Assembly: GCF_902686445.1 (NCBI RefSeq)
Contig: NC_062226.1
Coordinates: forward strand, 15,038,001 to 15,102,000
DNA from: Sciurus carolinensis
Lineage: Eukaryota; Chordata; Mammalia; Rodentia; Sciuridae
Reading direction: 5' to 3'
Length of the DNA stretch: 64,000 nt
Positions within the stretch are counted from its first letter, which is position 1; every line of letters starts with the position of its first letter. Made by a program: the position numbers and the translations under genes. Of this stretch, positions 45,553 to 56,589 are shown piece after piece. Below the pieces are notes generated by a model. That model saw nothing but the letters and a program-made list of their open reading frames with translations, had not been told where the DNA came from and did no database searches.

Positions 45553-45800
45553 ATTTTTTTTTTATTGTTTTAGTTACAAACAACATTAGGAATCATTTTG
45601 ACATACTTATGAAAGCATGGAATATAATTTGCTCTAATTCAGTCCCAAGTGCTTCCCCTTTTCCTCTCCTCCTTCCTCCCCCTGTTCCCTTCCCTCTACT
45701 CTACTGATCTTTTTGCTATTGACTTTTATTTTTTAATGAGTGTTTCGTAGATATACAGGATGGTGAGATTCAATGTGGCATATTCATATATGTACATAAG
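45553..45800 (-). mobile_element. L1 3' end, squirrel-type 3'UTR
   Basis: A T-run (45554-45563, the reversed tail) is followed by 'attgttttagttacaaacaa', 'gacatacttatgaaagcatg', a pyrimidine-rich 3'UTR and 'atattcatatatgtacataa'. This fits a 3'UTR-only, 5'-truncated L1 on the minus strand. Confidence 0.65.
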
Positions 45801-46639
45801 AAAGTTAAAAAACTTACAGAAGTACAAAAGAAAAACTGCTCACTCATTGGGTCTCTGTGAGACCAATAGTTGGAGGTGCTGGGAGTTAATTTTGGCTCGG
45901 TGCGTATAGGCCCCACCAGAATGGTCAATGCTGCCCCTAGCGCTAAAGTGTGGAGTTTGTACATAGTGAGGTCTGACCTAGAGGAGCTATTGGAGGGAAT
46001 GAGCTATCAACTATTAAACAGGTTGGACAGAGAAGTTGTATAGTGGATAGAAAGTGAAACTAAGACGATTTCTAACCTGTCCATTACTTTGTCTGCGGAG
46101 TAATTGGCAAAAAAGACAAAAATGTTGACATACCTCCATCCATTGTGTCCTCCCTCCAAATAAGCTCATTCTGATTTCCATATAGGGTTCTGTTAGTTCT
46201 TGCTGGGACAATTCCTAAACACCTAGATTTCATCTCTTTCTTATGTATTCAAATGTGTTTATCCCAAGTCACATCATCTCAAAATCTTTAAAGGTGCTTG
46301 TACATGAGGGATGATCGTGCAAATCAAATTAATGACAATATTTGTTTTCCCAGGGATTATATGATAACAGGGATATTTAGGACCTTCCTTTCCAAAGATG
46401 GAAGCAAAAAATTTTAGAAATCAAACAGCTTAATGTCCTCATCAAACATGTGGGAGAAATATTAAGTAAATAATTATAGGGGGTCAGGATACTTAGGTTC
46501 AGCTCCAAATCTCCCCCTCAGAAACTTTTGATTTTGTAAAAAGATCAGCCTTGTCAGAGAGGGAAAGAAGAATAGGAAGAGGTGCAAGAAAAATGCAATA
46601 TTTTAGGAATAAGAATCCCTTCCAGTGTGGATGTAGTTT
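45801..46639. other. Unclassified sequence
   Basis: No recognised gene or repeat over about 840 bp. Confidence 0.4.
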
Positions 46640-46920
46640 AGGGAGTGTTGTAAAGATATGTGGGAAATTAAGTCTTGAGAGGTGGGTTGCTGTCAGTTTA
46701 TGAAAAATATTGAACATCTTATGAGGAATTTGACCTTGGTCTGGAATAAAATGTGTTTACACTGGTGATTCTCTCTAGCAAAGTAGTAGCAGTGATCAAA
46801 GCAGCATTTGATAATAAGAAAGAAAAAGGACACTTTCAATGTGGAGGAACAGATTTTCATTGTCAAAGTGGTGTCTGAGAGATCAGTTAGCAAAGAAATC
46901 AGTACATAGAAAATCATCAA
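46640..46920 (-). mobile_element. L2 LINE fragment
   Basis: 'cttatgaggaatttgacctt' and 'tgatcaaagcagcatttgat' loosely follow reverse-complement L2. Diverged. Confidence 0.35.
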
Positions 46921-47679
46921 TAAACATTGCATGTATTTATATGTAATATGGAGTACATAATGTAAAATGGATTTAAAGGTAACATTTTCCATAAGTCAAA
47001 TTTGCTTAATCAAAAATAGGAGAATCTTTAAGATTTTTCCTGTTAAAACATTATTGTAGTTGTTCCCACATGGTGACAAGACCTGAGATTCGAACGTTGC
47101 AAGGGCTGCTTCCCTCTTTGCTTCTGCTTCTCTCTTGTGAAGTTTGGTCTCTTGGAAGCTTTGTCCCCATGATGGAAAGCAAAATTAAAATGGTCCCTAA
47201 CTGGGCATCTTTGCAGTATGAATAGAGAGGGATTGGTCCCTGGTGCAGCACTGAAGATTTTCCAGAAAAAAAGACTTAGATTGACCTCAGGTGACCAGAT
47301 GTTAATTTTGAGGAAAATCTATTAGTGCCAGAAACTGGTCAGTAGGGTAAACTCCTCATTTTTACCTCATGGTTGGAGTTGAGGGTGAAGTTGTACAAAA
47401 GTACTACCTGGAGATCTTTTCAGAGCTGGTTTTATAAATTTGTCCAAGTTTTCATGCCAATTTGCATGTATCTCCTTTGTTTAAGCTTTATTGACTAAAC
47501 ATAAGAACTGGAGAAGGCAGCGCCCTCCCTCCTCTATATCACCACTTCATCTTCCCACAGTGCTCCCATTAAAGGCTCACTTGGCTGCATGATGTCCCCG
47601 ATACTTGGGCTGAACTGGCCTGAGCATGCCATCTTTGCCTGAGCCAGCCACTCACCACCACTCAAGATTCTGGGCAAGA
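46921..47679. other. Unclassified sequence
   Basis: No recognised gene or repeat. Confidence 0.4.
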
Positions 47680-47880
47680 GTTGTGAATGAACACATTTCA
47701 AATGCTATCAATATTTTATGAATTTCCATCCACTTACTTTAATGGTGAACTGTAAAAGCATTTAACCATATTACACCCCATCTCTCAGGCACTGCATTAT
47801 TCCAACAGAGCTATTTTATTGGAGTCAACCACCAGGGTAGCTGGAATGACTTTACCCCCACATTAATCCATCTGTATATA
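47680..47880. other. Repeat-free block, candidate conserved non-coding DNA
   Basis: A+T-rich but complex sequence with words typical of enhancers ('gctatcaatattttatgaat', 'acagagctattttattggag', 'cacattaatccatctg'), with no repeat match. Inference from texture only. Confidence 0.25.
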
Positions 47881-48209
47881 TGTAAGTCTTTCTACCAACT
47901 TAGCTCCAAGAATATTGACAAATAAGACTATTTTTCAAATAAAATCAACTAATAGCAGAGGGGGCATCGTCTTGGTGATGCATGTATACACCCATACCTG
48001 TACACATGTTCACATACCTGCTCGCTAGTACCGTAAGAATGGTTTCTTCTGTCCTTGCTTGACCAGACTGAAGGTTTTAAAAGACTCTTTGGTTTTATGA
48101 ACTGCCCTTGGGTTCTCATCTGGATCATTTGCTCCCTCATCTTCTGGGCGAAAACATTTTCAGGAAAGCATCTTACCTGAAGTTTGAATATCTGAAATTA
48201 ATGATTAAG

Positions 48210-48385
48210 TGTCCAGCACTGAAGCCAGATGAACTTGGAACTCACAGCTCCACTCCTCCATTTTCTTCATAATCTTGGGCAGATCTCTTGACTGCCCAGA
48301 GCCATTCTGTGTAAAGTAGCATTTCCTACCTTTTGGGGAGTGTTGAGGATTAAGGAGGGAATATGTGAAAGTATTTACTCAGTTA
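48210..48385 (+). mobile_element. MIR SINE
   Basis: 'gaagccagatgaacttggaa', 'cttcataatcttgggcagat' and 'gttgaggattaaggagggaa' follow MIR. Confidence 0.65.
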
Positions 48386-48569
48386 CCTGCACAGCAAAGG
48401 GATGATAATGAGAATTGCACACAATTCTCAAAACTAGAAGGCTCCAATGCTTTCCTCTTCCAGTCTGTCTGGGACTTCTCGACTAGAAGAGGTGGGCCTT
48501 CCCATTCTGACCTACTGGGAACAGCTTTTACCTTCACCATGAGCCAGAGTGTTACTTCTTTCCCACTAT

Positions 48570-48880
48570 AGTTCACTGCTCAAATGGTTCCCTGCACCCA
48601 GATGGGTCAACTTCCTCAGGACCGAAGACACCTTCTTCTCTGAACAGTCATCCTGGGCCTCCACCCAGGCTGGTTGAGGCCTTTTCCCTGAGCTTCTCCA
48701 TCATCACTCACTCTTTCTCCCCACTTTGAAGCATTTACCTCACTCATAACTGTTTTTCCTGTTCTACGTGACAAGTTCCTGTGGACAGAGCTGAAGTCTT
48801 ATTTCTTAGCAAAACTAACAAAGTGCCTTGGGATCTGAGCTCTTCCCACTTCATCTTGAGCCTCCCATTGACCCTCCTCT
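48570..48880 (+). mobile_element. Possible L2 LINE fragment
   Basis: 'ttcactgctcaaatggttcc' and 'aagacaccttcttctctgaa' fit L2 3' sequence, loosely. Confidence 0.4.
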
Positions 48881-48959
48881 TTTCTTTCCATTGCATCTCA
48901 CCACTTTGTTCAGGGCTATTCTGTGTTAGACAAGTTTCTAACCACCGTACGTACAAGAC

Positions 48960-49125
48960 TCATATGATCATTACACCAACCTTGGAAGATGGGAACTATT
49001 ATGATCCCCATTGTCCACTCAAGGACACTGAGCCTCAGAGAAGATGGAAAATGTACACAAAGTTCTCAACTAATGAGGCTCAGAGCACAGTTTTGAACTC
49101 TGATGGCCTCATTTTAGAGCCAGCC
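48960..49125 (-). mobile_element. MIR SINE
   Basis: 'gaactattatgatccccatt' and 'aaggacactgagcctcagag' with 'gttttgaactctgatggcct' are reverse-complement MIR. The 136-codon open frame over 48781-49191 runs through this and is not a gene. Confidence 0.75.
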
Positions 49126-49194
49126 CACACTGATGCTCATGGTAGTCTTTATTTATATTCTGCTCTACACGATTTGTTCCAACAAAACTGACCT

Positions 49195-49450
49195 CCATGC
49201 AGCTCCTCTTACCCATGCCATGTTTCTCAGCTCTTTACCTTTGTGCATGCTAACTTTTATCCCTGGCATATCTTTCTGATTCTCCCACTTAACTTCCACT
49301 GGTCTGTCCTTCAAGAATCAGACCACCTTCCATGATGCCCTGTTAGTGTTTTACTCTTAACCTGGCACTTATCATAGTGTATCAGGGTATGCTACTTGTC
49401 TTTGCCCATTACATTGGTAGCTTTCTGGGACAGTGGCACCTAATGTAGTT
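49195..49450 (+). mobile_element. L2 LINE 3' end
   Basis: 'ctttacctttgtgcatgcta', 'ctgtccttcaagaatcagac' and 'acctggcacttatcatagtg' follow L2 3' sequence. Confidence 0.65.
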
Positions 49451-51222
49451 CTGGACCTCTGTGGAGAGTTAGCACCTATGTTTTGACTCATTTGGCTTTC
49501 CTGGAATCTGAAAACATTTCCCCAGGATTGCCATATTCTCTGACCTTGATTACTACATAAATTGTATAAGTCTATCTTTGATAGCATTGTTTTCTGCATG
49601 TGTACCTAATATGTCACTTCAAATTAAATATGAAATAAAGTTAAAAATAATTTTTTCTACCTGAATCATTCAAGGACTGGCTAAGTAAGTCCTGGGGCTC
49701 CAAAGTCATGGTGGTACATTTTTAAACTTTCAGGGGTAAATTTTTGCTGTTTCATTGCTAATCGTTTCTGGAAGTCTTTGAAGAGGAAACTGTTCATAAG
49801 GAAAAGAGAAAAATGATGGATCAAAGTTCATATTTTATATTAAAAGATCTGGGCCTATGTGGCTCTTTCCCAATGCTGACCATCTTTGATGAGAGGTGTT
49901 GACATCCAAGGTTCATGAACATAAATGCTAAGTATTTCCTATTCCATTGAATCTACATAATAGGGTCTACAGAGCAGACTTTGAATCTTCTTATCCAGAT
50001 AGGTTTTTGTACCAAGAGGACTGGCCTGTTAAGTCATCCAGTAGGGTGGGAATTTGTAATGAAGGGGCAACATGAATTGATCCACTTTATCTTTCAACAC
50101 AGTTTCCTGACCACCAGTAAAATGAAGACCAATGAATGTCAGGTTTTGCCATTCAGTGGCAACTTCTCTTTTGAAGGGTGTGTGTGTGGGTGGAGGATGG
50201 GTATCCCTTCCAGGACTAAATACTGGACATGTGGCAAGAAGTTTCTTCCACCTCTTACTATGTCTGATAAATTGTCTGTGAGTGGAGAATGTCAGAGCAA
50301 TGAATCTTAGCAAAAGTCTCAGATGGGCAGTATCATCAAGCACTGAGATCAAAGGACAGGGCAGAAGACATGTGTTCTTAGAATGAAATGGTGGCAGATG
50401 AGTAACAAAGAGGGAAAGTTCTAGTTATTTTCTACAATCAGAAGTAGAACCTGGTTTGTTAAATTTCTGATCATTGGGTCAAGTTCCTGGACAAGCATAG
50501 GACTCTCAGGGTACTCCAGGAAACTCGAGGTACCCTGAGTTGATGGCTAAGGGGACCTTGTCTGGAGCTGATCTGCTTCACATTGGCTCCTGTTCTCATC
50601 TATCTCAGCGGGTCTGGTGGTACAATCTGGGTGGGAGCTTTAAGCTACCTTCCCCTCCCCAGTTCCCTGAGCTCGTCCATCTTTAGCATAAGAGTGAAGA
50701 TCATTTCTGACAAAGAAATGAAATCAGCTGCCAAACCCCATCAGGCGTCTGTGTTCCTTCCTCCCTTTCCTGTTTCCAGCAAAACCTTTCTCCTGTGCAG
50801 ACAGAAAACATTTCAGCCTCGTGACAAGCCCCTGTCATTCTGACGCCCTGTGTCTCACTGCTGACATGATAACTGGGTATGTGAGACAGACAGTGTTTGT
50901 GTGATGCTGGCGGCTTTGTAGTGGAATCACAAGGCTGGAAGGAAGGAGACAGGGTAGGCTGGGAGAACCAGGAAGCTGGGACCCTGGGGAGATCTCTCCT
51001 CTTCTGTCCATCTCCTGCCCAGCAGGCTGACAAAGCAACAACAAGCCTTCTTGGTCTAGGAGTACCTCATTCCACTGCTCAGAATCTCCAGTTAAAAAAA
51101 ATTCTATCTCCAGGTCTGACAGTTTTCAGTAAAATATCTCATTCAACTCAATTCAACACACATTGACTGAGAAGATCCTTCTCTGGGCCATAGAAAGTTT
51201 TTAGATGCTAACAGATTACAAA
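49451..51222. other. Long unclassified stretch
   Basis: 1.8 kb without a recognised gene or repeat. Overlapping open frames at 50701-51044 and 49981-50352 on both strands are short and have no family resemblance. Confidence 0.4.
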
Positions 51223-51260
51223 GGAAGAGGAGGAGGAGGAGGAGGAGGTGGAGGAAGATG
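51223..51260. repeat. (GGA)n microsatellite
   Basis: About 10 GGA units with one GGT interruption. It sits at the left edge of a MIR. Confidence 0.95.
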
Positions 51261-51261
51261 A

Positions 51262-51490
51262 GTTCTCATTGAGCACATGCAATGTGCCAGGTTTGGCAGT
51301 TATTATTATATATTAGTTTATGTTTAGTCATATTGATCATGCTATAAGTAAGGTATTGATAGACTCATCTTACAGTTGAAGAAACCCAAGCTCAGAAAGA
51401 AAAATAACTTGCTAAGCTCACAACAGTAATGAGTAATGGATCTGGAGTCTTTTTAGGTCTTTTGGGTGCCAGTGATTCTACTGTTCACCT
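51262..51490 (-). mobile_element. MIR SINE, near full length
   Basis: 'ctcattgagcacatgcaatg', 'actcatcttacagttgaaga' and 'aacttgctaagctcacaaca' are reverse-complement MIR in order. Confidence 0.8.
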
Positions 51491-51534
51491 TTAGGTTCTG
51501 TTTCTTCCAATGAGTCCATTGTAGTGAGCTAGAA

Positions 51535-51578
51535 ATGTGTGTTTGTGTGCACACATGTATGTGCGTGTGTGTGTGTAT
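51535..51578. repeat. (TG)n-rich microsatellite
   Basis: Imperfect GT repeats: 'tgtgtgtttgtgtg', then 'gtgcgtgtgtgtgtgt'. Confidence 0.9.
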
Positions 51579-51654
51579 AGACATACCTGTATATCCCCAC
51601 TTGCTGAGATATGATTCTATATAGCCCATAATAAAGCCAAGGCTTATTGTGGAG

Positions 51655-51860
51655 GAGAGCATTCATAACCTCTAGAGTTAGACACAACTGGGTTTGAACT
51701 GCTCCCTTTTTTTCTGATAGTTATGTGAGACTCTTACCTTCTCTGAACCTCCAAATGCTAATCTGTAACATGGAATAATAAAGACTACACTTTGGAAGGA
51801 TCATGAGGGTTGGATAAGATACTATATGTAGCATGCAAATAGCTAAAAAGTGGTTCTTAC
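51655..51860 (+). mobile_element. MIR SINE, near full length
   Basis: 'ctgggtttgaactgctccct', 'cttaccttctctgaacctcc' and 'atctgtaacatggaataata' follow MIR. Confidence 0.8.
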
Positions 51861-51869
51861 TCCATGCCC

Positions 51870-52045
51870 AGCCTTTAGATGCAATCTTACTTGATCCAAA
51901 TTACAACCTTGAGCAAGATACTATCAATTTTTTTCTTATTTTCCAAGTGAGAAAGCAGGCTTAAAGAGGTCAAGTAGTTTGTCCACTGAAGTTAATCATT
52001 GATAGTGTGGGACACGAACTCAGTTCAGTCTAATCCACAAAACTA
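51870..52045 (-). mobile_element. MIR SINE
   Basis: 'attttccaagtgagaaagca', 'ttaaagaggtcaagtagttt' and 'gggacacgaactcagttcag' are reverse-complement MIR. Third MIR within 800 bp. Confidence 0.75.
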
Positions 52046-52474
52046 ATTTTAGGTAAAAGAGATGGGCTCCATTGGTAGACAGTTTGGCTTAAGATCTGTT
52101 TGAAGATCACTGGGAACTACTAACTAGTCTCTTTCATATTATAGCAGCCTGCCTTCTTTGACAGGAGGGACTATCAGACAACCTTTGTGATCTTGTTAAC
52201 TGTATACTTTATTGTACACAGTGTATCATTTGGAAATTACTCCACTATCCTCTTTTGGAAGATTAACATATAGCAATTACAAACATATAGAAAAAAATGG
52301 ATCTTTCTTTGGGATCCTTGGATGTTTCATAAGCCCACATCTTTGAGTAGAGTGGGTTCAATTACCAAAGACGTTTTTCTAAAAGAGGTAGATTAATACC
52401 AATTAACAGGTTGAGATAGGAGTTGCGACCTTAGCCTGTTCACAGAACGAGTTGTGATTTCATGTCATCTGACA
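52046..52474. other. Unclassified sequence
   Basis: No recognised gene or repeat. Confidence 0.4.
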
Positions 52475-52614
52475 CATGCATAATTACACACACCAGGAAG
52501 CATCCACCAATGCACGCATCACAATAAATGTGTGCTTAATTACAAGTCACCATGCATATATGCTTAATTACACATCCTGCTACCTGCAGGATTAATTACA
52601 TGTCATGTTACATG
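52475..52614. repeat. 28-bp-phased degenerate repeat with TAATTACA cores
   Basis: TAATTACA occurs exactly at 52481-52488, 52537-52544, 52565-52572 and 52593-52600. The spacings are 56, 28 and 28 bp, all multiples of 28. Three are preceded by TGC plus one base or a related word ('atgcataatta', 'gtgcttaatta', 'atgcttaatta'). It could be a decayed minisatellite or a homeodomain/POU-site cluster. Confidence 0.7.
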
Positions 52615-52854
52615 CACACAATCAGAAGAGGTGACATTTAGTGACATTAAAAGAGCTAAGGGAACATAAAGGAGCAATTTTTAAACAGTTGCATAATGTG
52701 TGTACTTTTTTCTCTCTCCACAGAAGGCATCAGGCATTAATTTCTACTCAATCAATCAAGACGCACTTATTGAACTAGTGCTGTCAATTTTAGTTTCATA
52801 GCAACTCCAGCATCTCTCCTTTTCTTTCCATTTTCATGATCACTAATGTCATCT

Positions 52855-53520
52855 CTGGCCTGACAGTCTAAGGTGATGGGGAGGACACTCCATTCAGATG
52901 CCTTCAGCCTGCACCTGCTCCCAGTCACTATCATTGTCACCTGCATTAATGCAGAGGTCCCTAGCAGATCTGCTTCCTCCTGGGCCTTAAACTCCTTGCT
53001 ACTAGCCAGGGAATATTGGAGCAACTCAGTTCTAATGATCTCGATCCCTTGTTAAAACCTTTCATGACTTTCCCCTTCTTTAGAATGAAGCCCAATTTTC
53101 TGAGAGTGAATTGCAAGAAGTTTCCAAGTGTCCTGCCCCTGCCCACCCCTGTCACTCTCATCCTCTCAGGCTTAGTGACAATGCATTCTCTTCGGTAGAC
53201 TGTAATCCCTCCTATCTCATGATCATTCCCCACATACTTGTCCTTCTATGCAAGAAAGTTCTCTTACCTTTCCAGATATCTAATTCAGTTCCCCCTGACT
53301 CTCAGAGCTTACCAAAAGCACTTTTCCAAGGGAAATTTCATTAATGCCCAGATCAGGTGGGTCTTTCTATTAGACTCAGTACTTTTCCTTCACAGTTAGG
53401 TGTCATGACATACTATTTAGAATCTTCTGTGCATTGTTTTCAATTAATGCCTTCTTCAGTCCCTTTAGGTTCCAGGAGGATGATGACTGGATGCATTTTT
53501 CTCTATGTTTCTAGCTCCTG
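52855..53520 (+). mobile_element. L2 LINE, long 3' fragment
   Basis: 'ttagaatgaagcccaatttt', 'tttcatgactttccccttct' and 'cttgtccttctatgcaagaa' follow L2 3' sequence, diverged. Open frames across it on both strands are incidental. Confidence 0.5.
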
Positions 53521-53561
53521 ATAGTGTGTGGTGGATAGTCTTGTATGAGTGTCCTTGAGTA

Positions 53562-53755
53562 GGACTGCCAGATTTAATAAATATAAATACAAGATGCCCA
53601 GTTAAATTTGAACTTCAAATAACCACAACTTTGTAGGATAGGTGTATCCCATACAATATTTAGGACCTATGTATACTAAAAATTATCTATTACTTTCATG
53701 AAATTTGAATTTAATCAGATGTTCTAAATTTGATTTGGCAATTCACCTGTAGGCA
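53562..53755. mobile_element. Palindromic ancient DNA-element (long inverted repeat)
   Basis: The left arm ('actgccagatttaataaata', 'agttaaatttgaacttcaaa') and the right arm ('catgaaatttgaatttaatc', 'tttgatttggcaattcac') are reverse complements at moderate identity around a centre near 53655. Matches a common mammalian palindromic MER-type element whose name I do not recall. Confidence 0.65.
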
Positions 53756-54559
53756 CTTAATACGTGATGACAAATGAATCAATAAATTGATGATTAAATG
53801 AAGGCTCAGGAAACCCTGGTTCTAAGTCAGTTTGGATTTCTGCTTAATCTTACCACATATTTTTTTTCTCACATGTGTAATGGAGATCAGTGACATACAT
53901 GTCACACTCCTACAAGGCTGGCCTGAAATGACAGGAAACTCTGACAAAAGCCAACTCATGCTTTCTCTGTGCCACCATCCTTTCCAGGCCAGCTCTCTTT
54001 CCAGAATTATCTGACTGGCTAAATGACATTATTCTCATCTTCCAAATTCTAACTCTCTCTTATGGCCAAAAAGAATTTGAAATACTCTTTTTTTATATTT
54101 TTTTGCATACCCTTCTAGGACTTTTGTAATCTAATGCCATCATATTTTAGATCTAACAGGAAAGACTGGGACTGATATTTAATGTTAATATTTTAAAAAA
54201 TAAAAATCAATGCAAAAAAATCCATGATGAATAAAATATCAAAAGTTTAAGTAAAAACAGCATCAGTATTACTGATTTTTTTTTCTTTTGCCTCGGGCTC
54301 CAATATGACTTGGCACAAAATTTTTTTATTTAAACTTTATTTGGCTCATCATGGGTTTGGTTGCATTGATTATGATTTTTTAAAATACCGAATTAGCCTA
54401 TTGTTTATTGTGACTGAGTATTTTGGCATCCCCTTCTAGTTTGGTCCCAAGGTGGGTGCCTTGACTCAGAGCATATGAATTCCAGCTTTGATAAGGGGAG
54501 CCAAACTTTGGGAGGAAAAATGGAGAGGAGAAATAGGAAAAAGTGCCATGCTGAGCTTA
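53756..54559. other. Unclassified A+T-rich sequence
   Basis: A/T-rich from 54080 to 54420 with several A- and T-runs. No gene or classified repeat recognised. Confidence 0.4.
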
Positions 54560-54740
54560 TCCTGTGGACAAAGGGCGATGGAGAGGTTTTGAGCCAGACG
54601 GACAGGTTCTAATTTGATCTTTAGAGAGAGATTCTGGCCACTTATCTGGCATTGAAGACTGGGGTGGAGAGATTGTGACTAATGCAGAAAAACCATGGAA
54701 GGAGGGCCCTGTGGTGGGCCACATGGGAAGTGAAGAGCTG
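54560..54740 (-). mobile_element. L2 LINE fragment
   Basis: 'ggagaggttttgagccagac', 'tttagagagagattctggcc' and 'gactggggtggagagattgt' follow reverse-complement L2. Confidence 0.6.
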
Positions 54741-55339
54741 GGGGTACTTAGGAGTTAGTCTGACCTAGTGCAGCCAGAACATGCCGACTGGAAGGGGAGA
54801 CTTCTCCTTTACTTCTACCTTTACTTCTGGGCTGTTCTTCTCTGCTGTCTCTTTTCAGCTCTGTGAATATCTTGTTGGAAAAGAGCAGAGAGGGAGGGAG
54901 CATGGAGGACGGGCTTGTTAGCTTCAATAACTAGGATTCTGACTACACGGAAGCTCCCTGATTTATTTGCAGACCTTCTGGGCATTTTCCCAGCCCCTAC
55001 ATAAATTAGTTCCCCAGAGATCCATACGTTGAATATCATACTCATTGTTCCCTGCATATATGTTCCCAGAGGTGGGCCAACAAATTCATTTTCTGAAATG
55101 ATCTGGGAAAAGACCGTGTTATTGACACTGTCTCCTGTGGTATTCGTATTTCAAACAGCAACGTGCTCAGGAATCCATCATTTCCATTAAAACTCATCTA
55201 GGCCTCCTATGAAAAAGAAATATCAATAATGCAGCGTCCCCAGTCCAGGAAGATTCAAATGTGGCTTTCAGCCTGAAACTACCATGGACTTGCTGTGTGG
55301 CCTTGAACCCACTACAGGAGGAAGTTTGAGGAAGACGAA
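54741..55339. other. Unclassified sequence
   Basis: No recognised gene or repeat; a weak MIR-like word 'gctgtgtggccttgaacc' lies at 55294-55311. Confidence 0.4.
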
Positions 55340-55503
55340 GGATCCTAGGCTATGGGATTTAGATCATGATCTTGTTACTCAACTTAGTGTGTGACCTTGA
55401 CCTTTCTGAATGATACTTTTTCCCCTTTGCTGCCCTTCCTTACAACCGTGTAAGGATGAATGGCACTGATGCCTAGCAAGTGCCTCAAACTTAGTAAATG
55501 TTT
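55340..55503 (+). mobile_element. MIR SINE
   Basis: 'actcaacttagtgtgtgacc', 'ttgacctttctgaatgatac' and 'cctcaaacttagtaaatgtt' follow MIR. Confidence 0.7.
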
Positions 55504-56589
55504 AACACACAGCAGTGACGCCCTTCCACCAATAGTTAATGGAGCCAGATGACAGAAAATAGTGCGCTAAAAAAGGTGGAATCCCACTTTTTTTCAGCTG
55601 GTAAAAACTAAGTGCAATTGCACGCCTAGATATGCTGATATAATGAACAGTTTTGGAGTTATTTTGCAGTTGTGTGTACAGGGTGCCAAAATTCAAAATG
55701 GAAGTGAGGTGGAGTCATTCAAGTTAATTGTAGGGCCAGAGAGGAAAACATGGCTTTCATTTGTGTACTAGTCATGTTTTTAACTGTGCACTTTAAAAAA
55801 TAACAATTTCCCATCACTTATCCCTTTTGATAATTGCAGGGATGAGAAAAATGAGGTATAAGGATACTAACATCAGACCACTGCATATCAGAGCCCTAAA
55901 TTTTAATCACAAAGATAGGTGCTACATATGAAGCCTTTGTTGTTTCTTGGTTAGTAACTTAATTCTCCCTTTAATATACATTTAAGTTGGTTTTCAATTC
56001 AAAATAAGCAGAGTCCCAAACCATAGCATCATACAACATTTAATTTTCGGACTTCTCCCATTCCATCAAATGGGACCCATGCCTGCTTCCTGGGTGTGGA
56101 GGAAGGACTGGATAAGAGAGTACACAAGAGCACTTAGCTTTTGTCCAATACCAAGCAAGTATTCAGTAGTTATTGTGACTGTCATTACTATTGCAATAAT
56201 AATGATGAAATGTTTTCTTTTTCTAACCAAATATTTTCTGATTTTACACAGAAACATTTCTCTCAATAATGCAAATGGGTCTCAGTTTTAACACTGTGGC
56301 CTCATAAAGTGATTTCTGCTTTAGTTTTTTTTTTTCTTTTTACAAAATATAACATGTAATAATCAACTTTTAGGTGTACATTAAACAAGTGACTACAATC
56401 ATCTTTATCTTATTATAAATATACTTTTCAATAGTAAGATGAGGTTTTCCACACTCCAGGTTTTACAACCTGGATTCTTGTAAAAGTTTATCAATTTATC
56501 CAAAATTGTCAAGCAAATCTTCAATCAAAAAAACCACTTTCCCCTATCCTCTCACTTTTTTTTTCTGTTACTTGCAAAACACTTCATTT
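55504..56589. other. Unclassified sequence
   Basis: Contains T-runs at 56326-56340 and 56557-56564. No recognised gene or classified repeat. Confidence 0.4.

Noticed and set aside
48781..49191. 136-codon plus-strand open frame
   Set aside because: It crosses L2-like and MIR sequence; open by chance.
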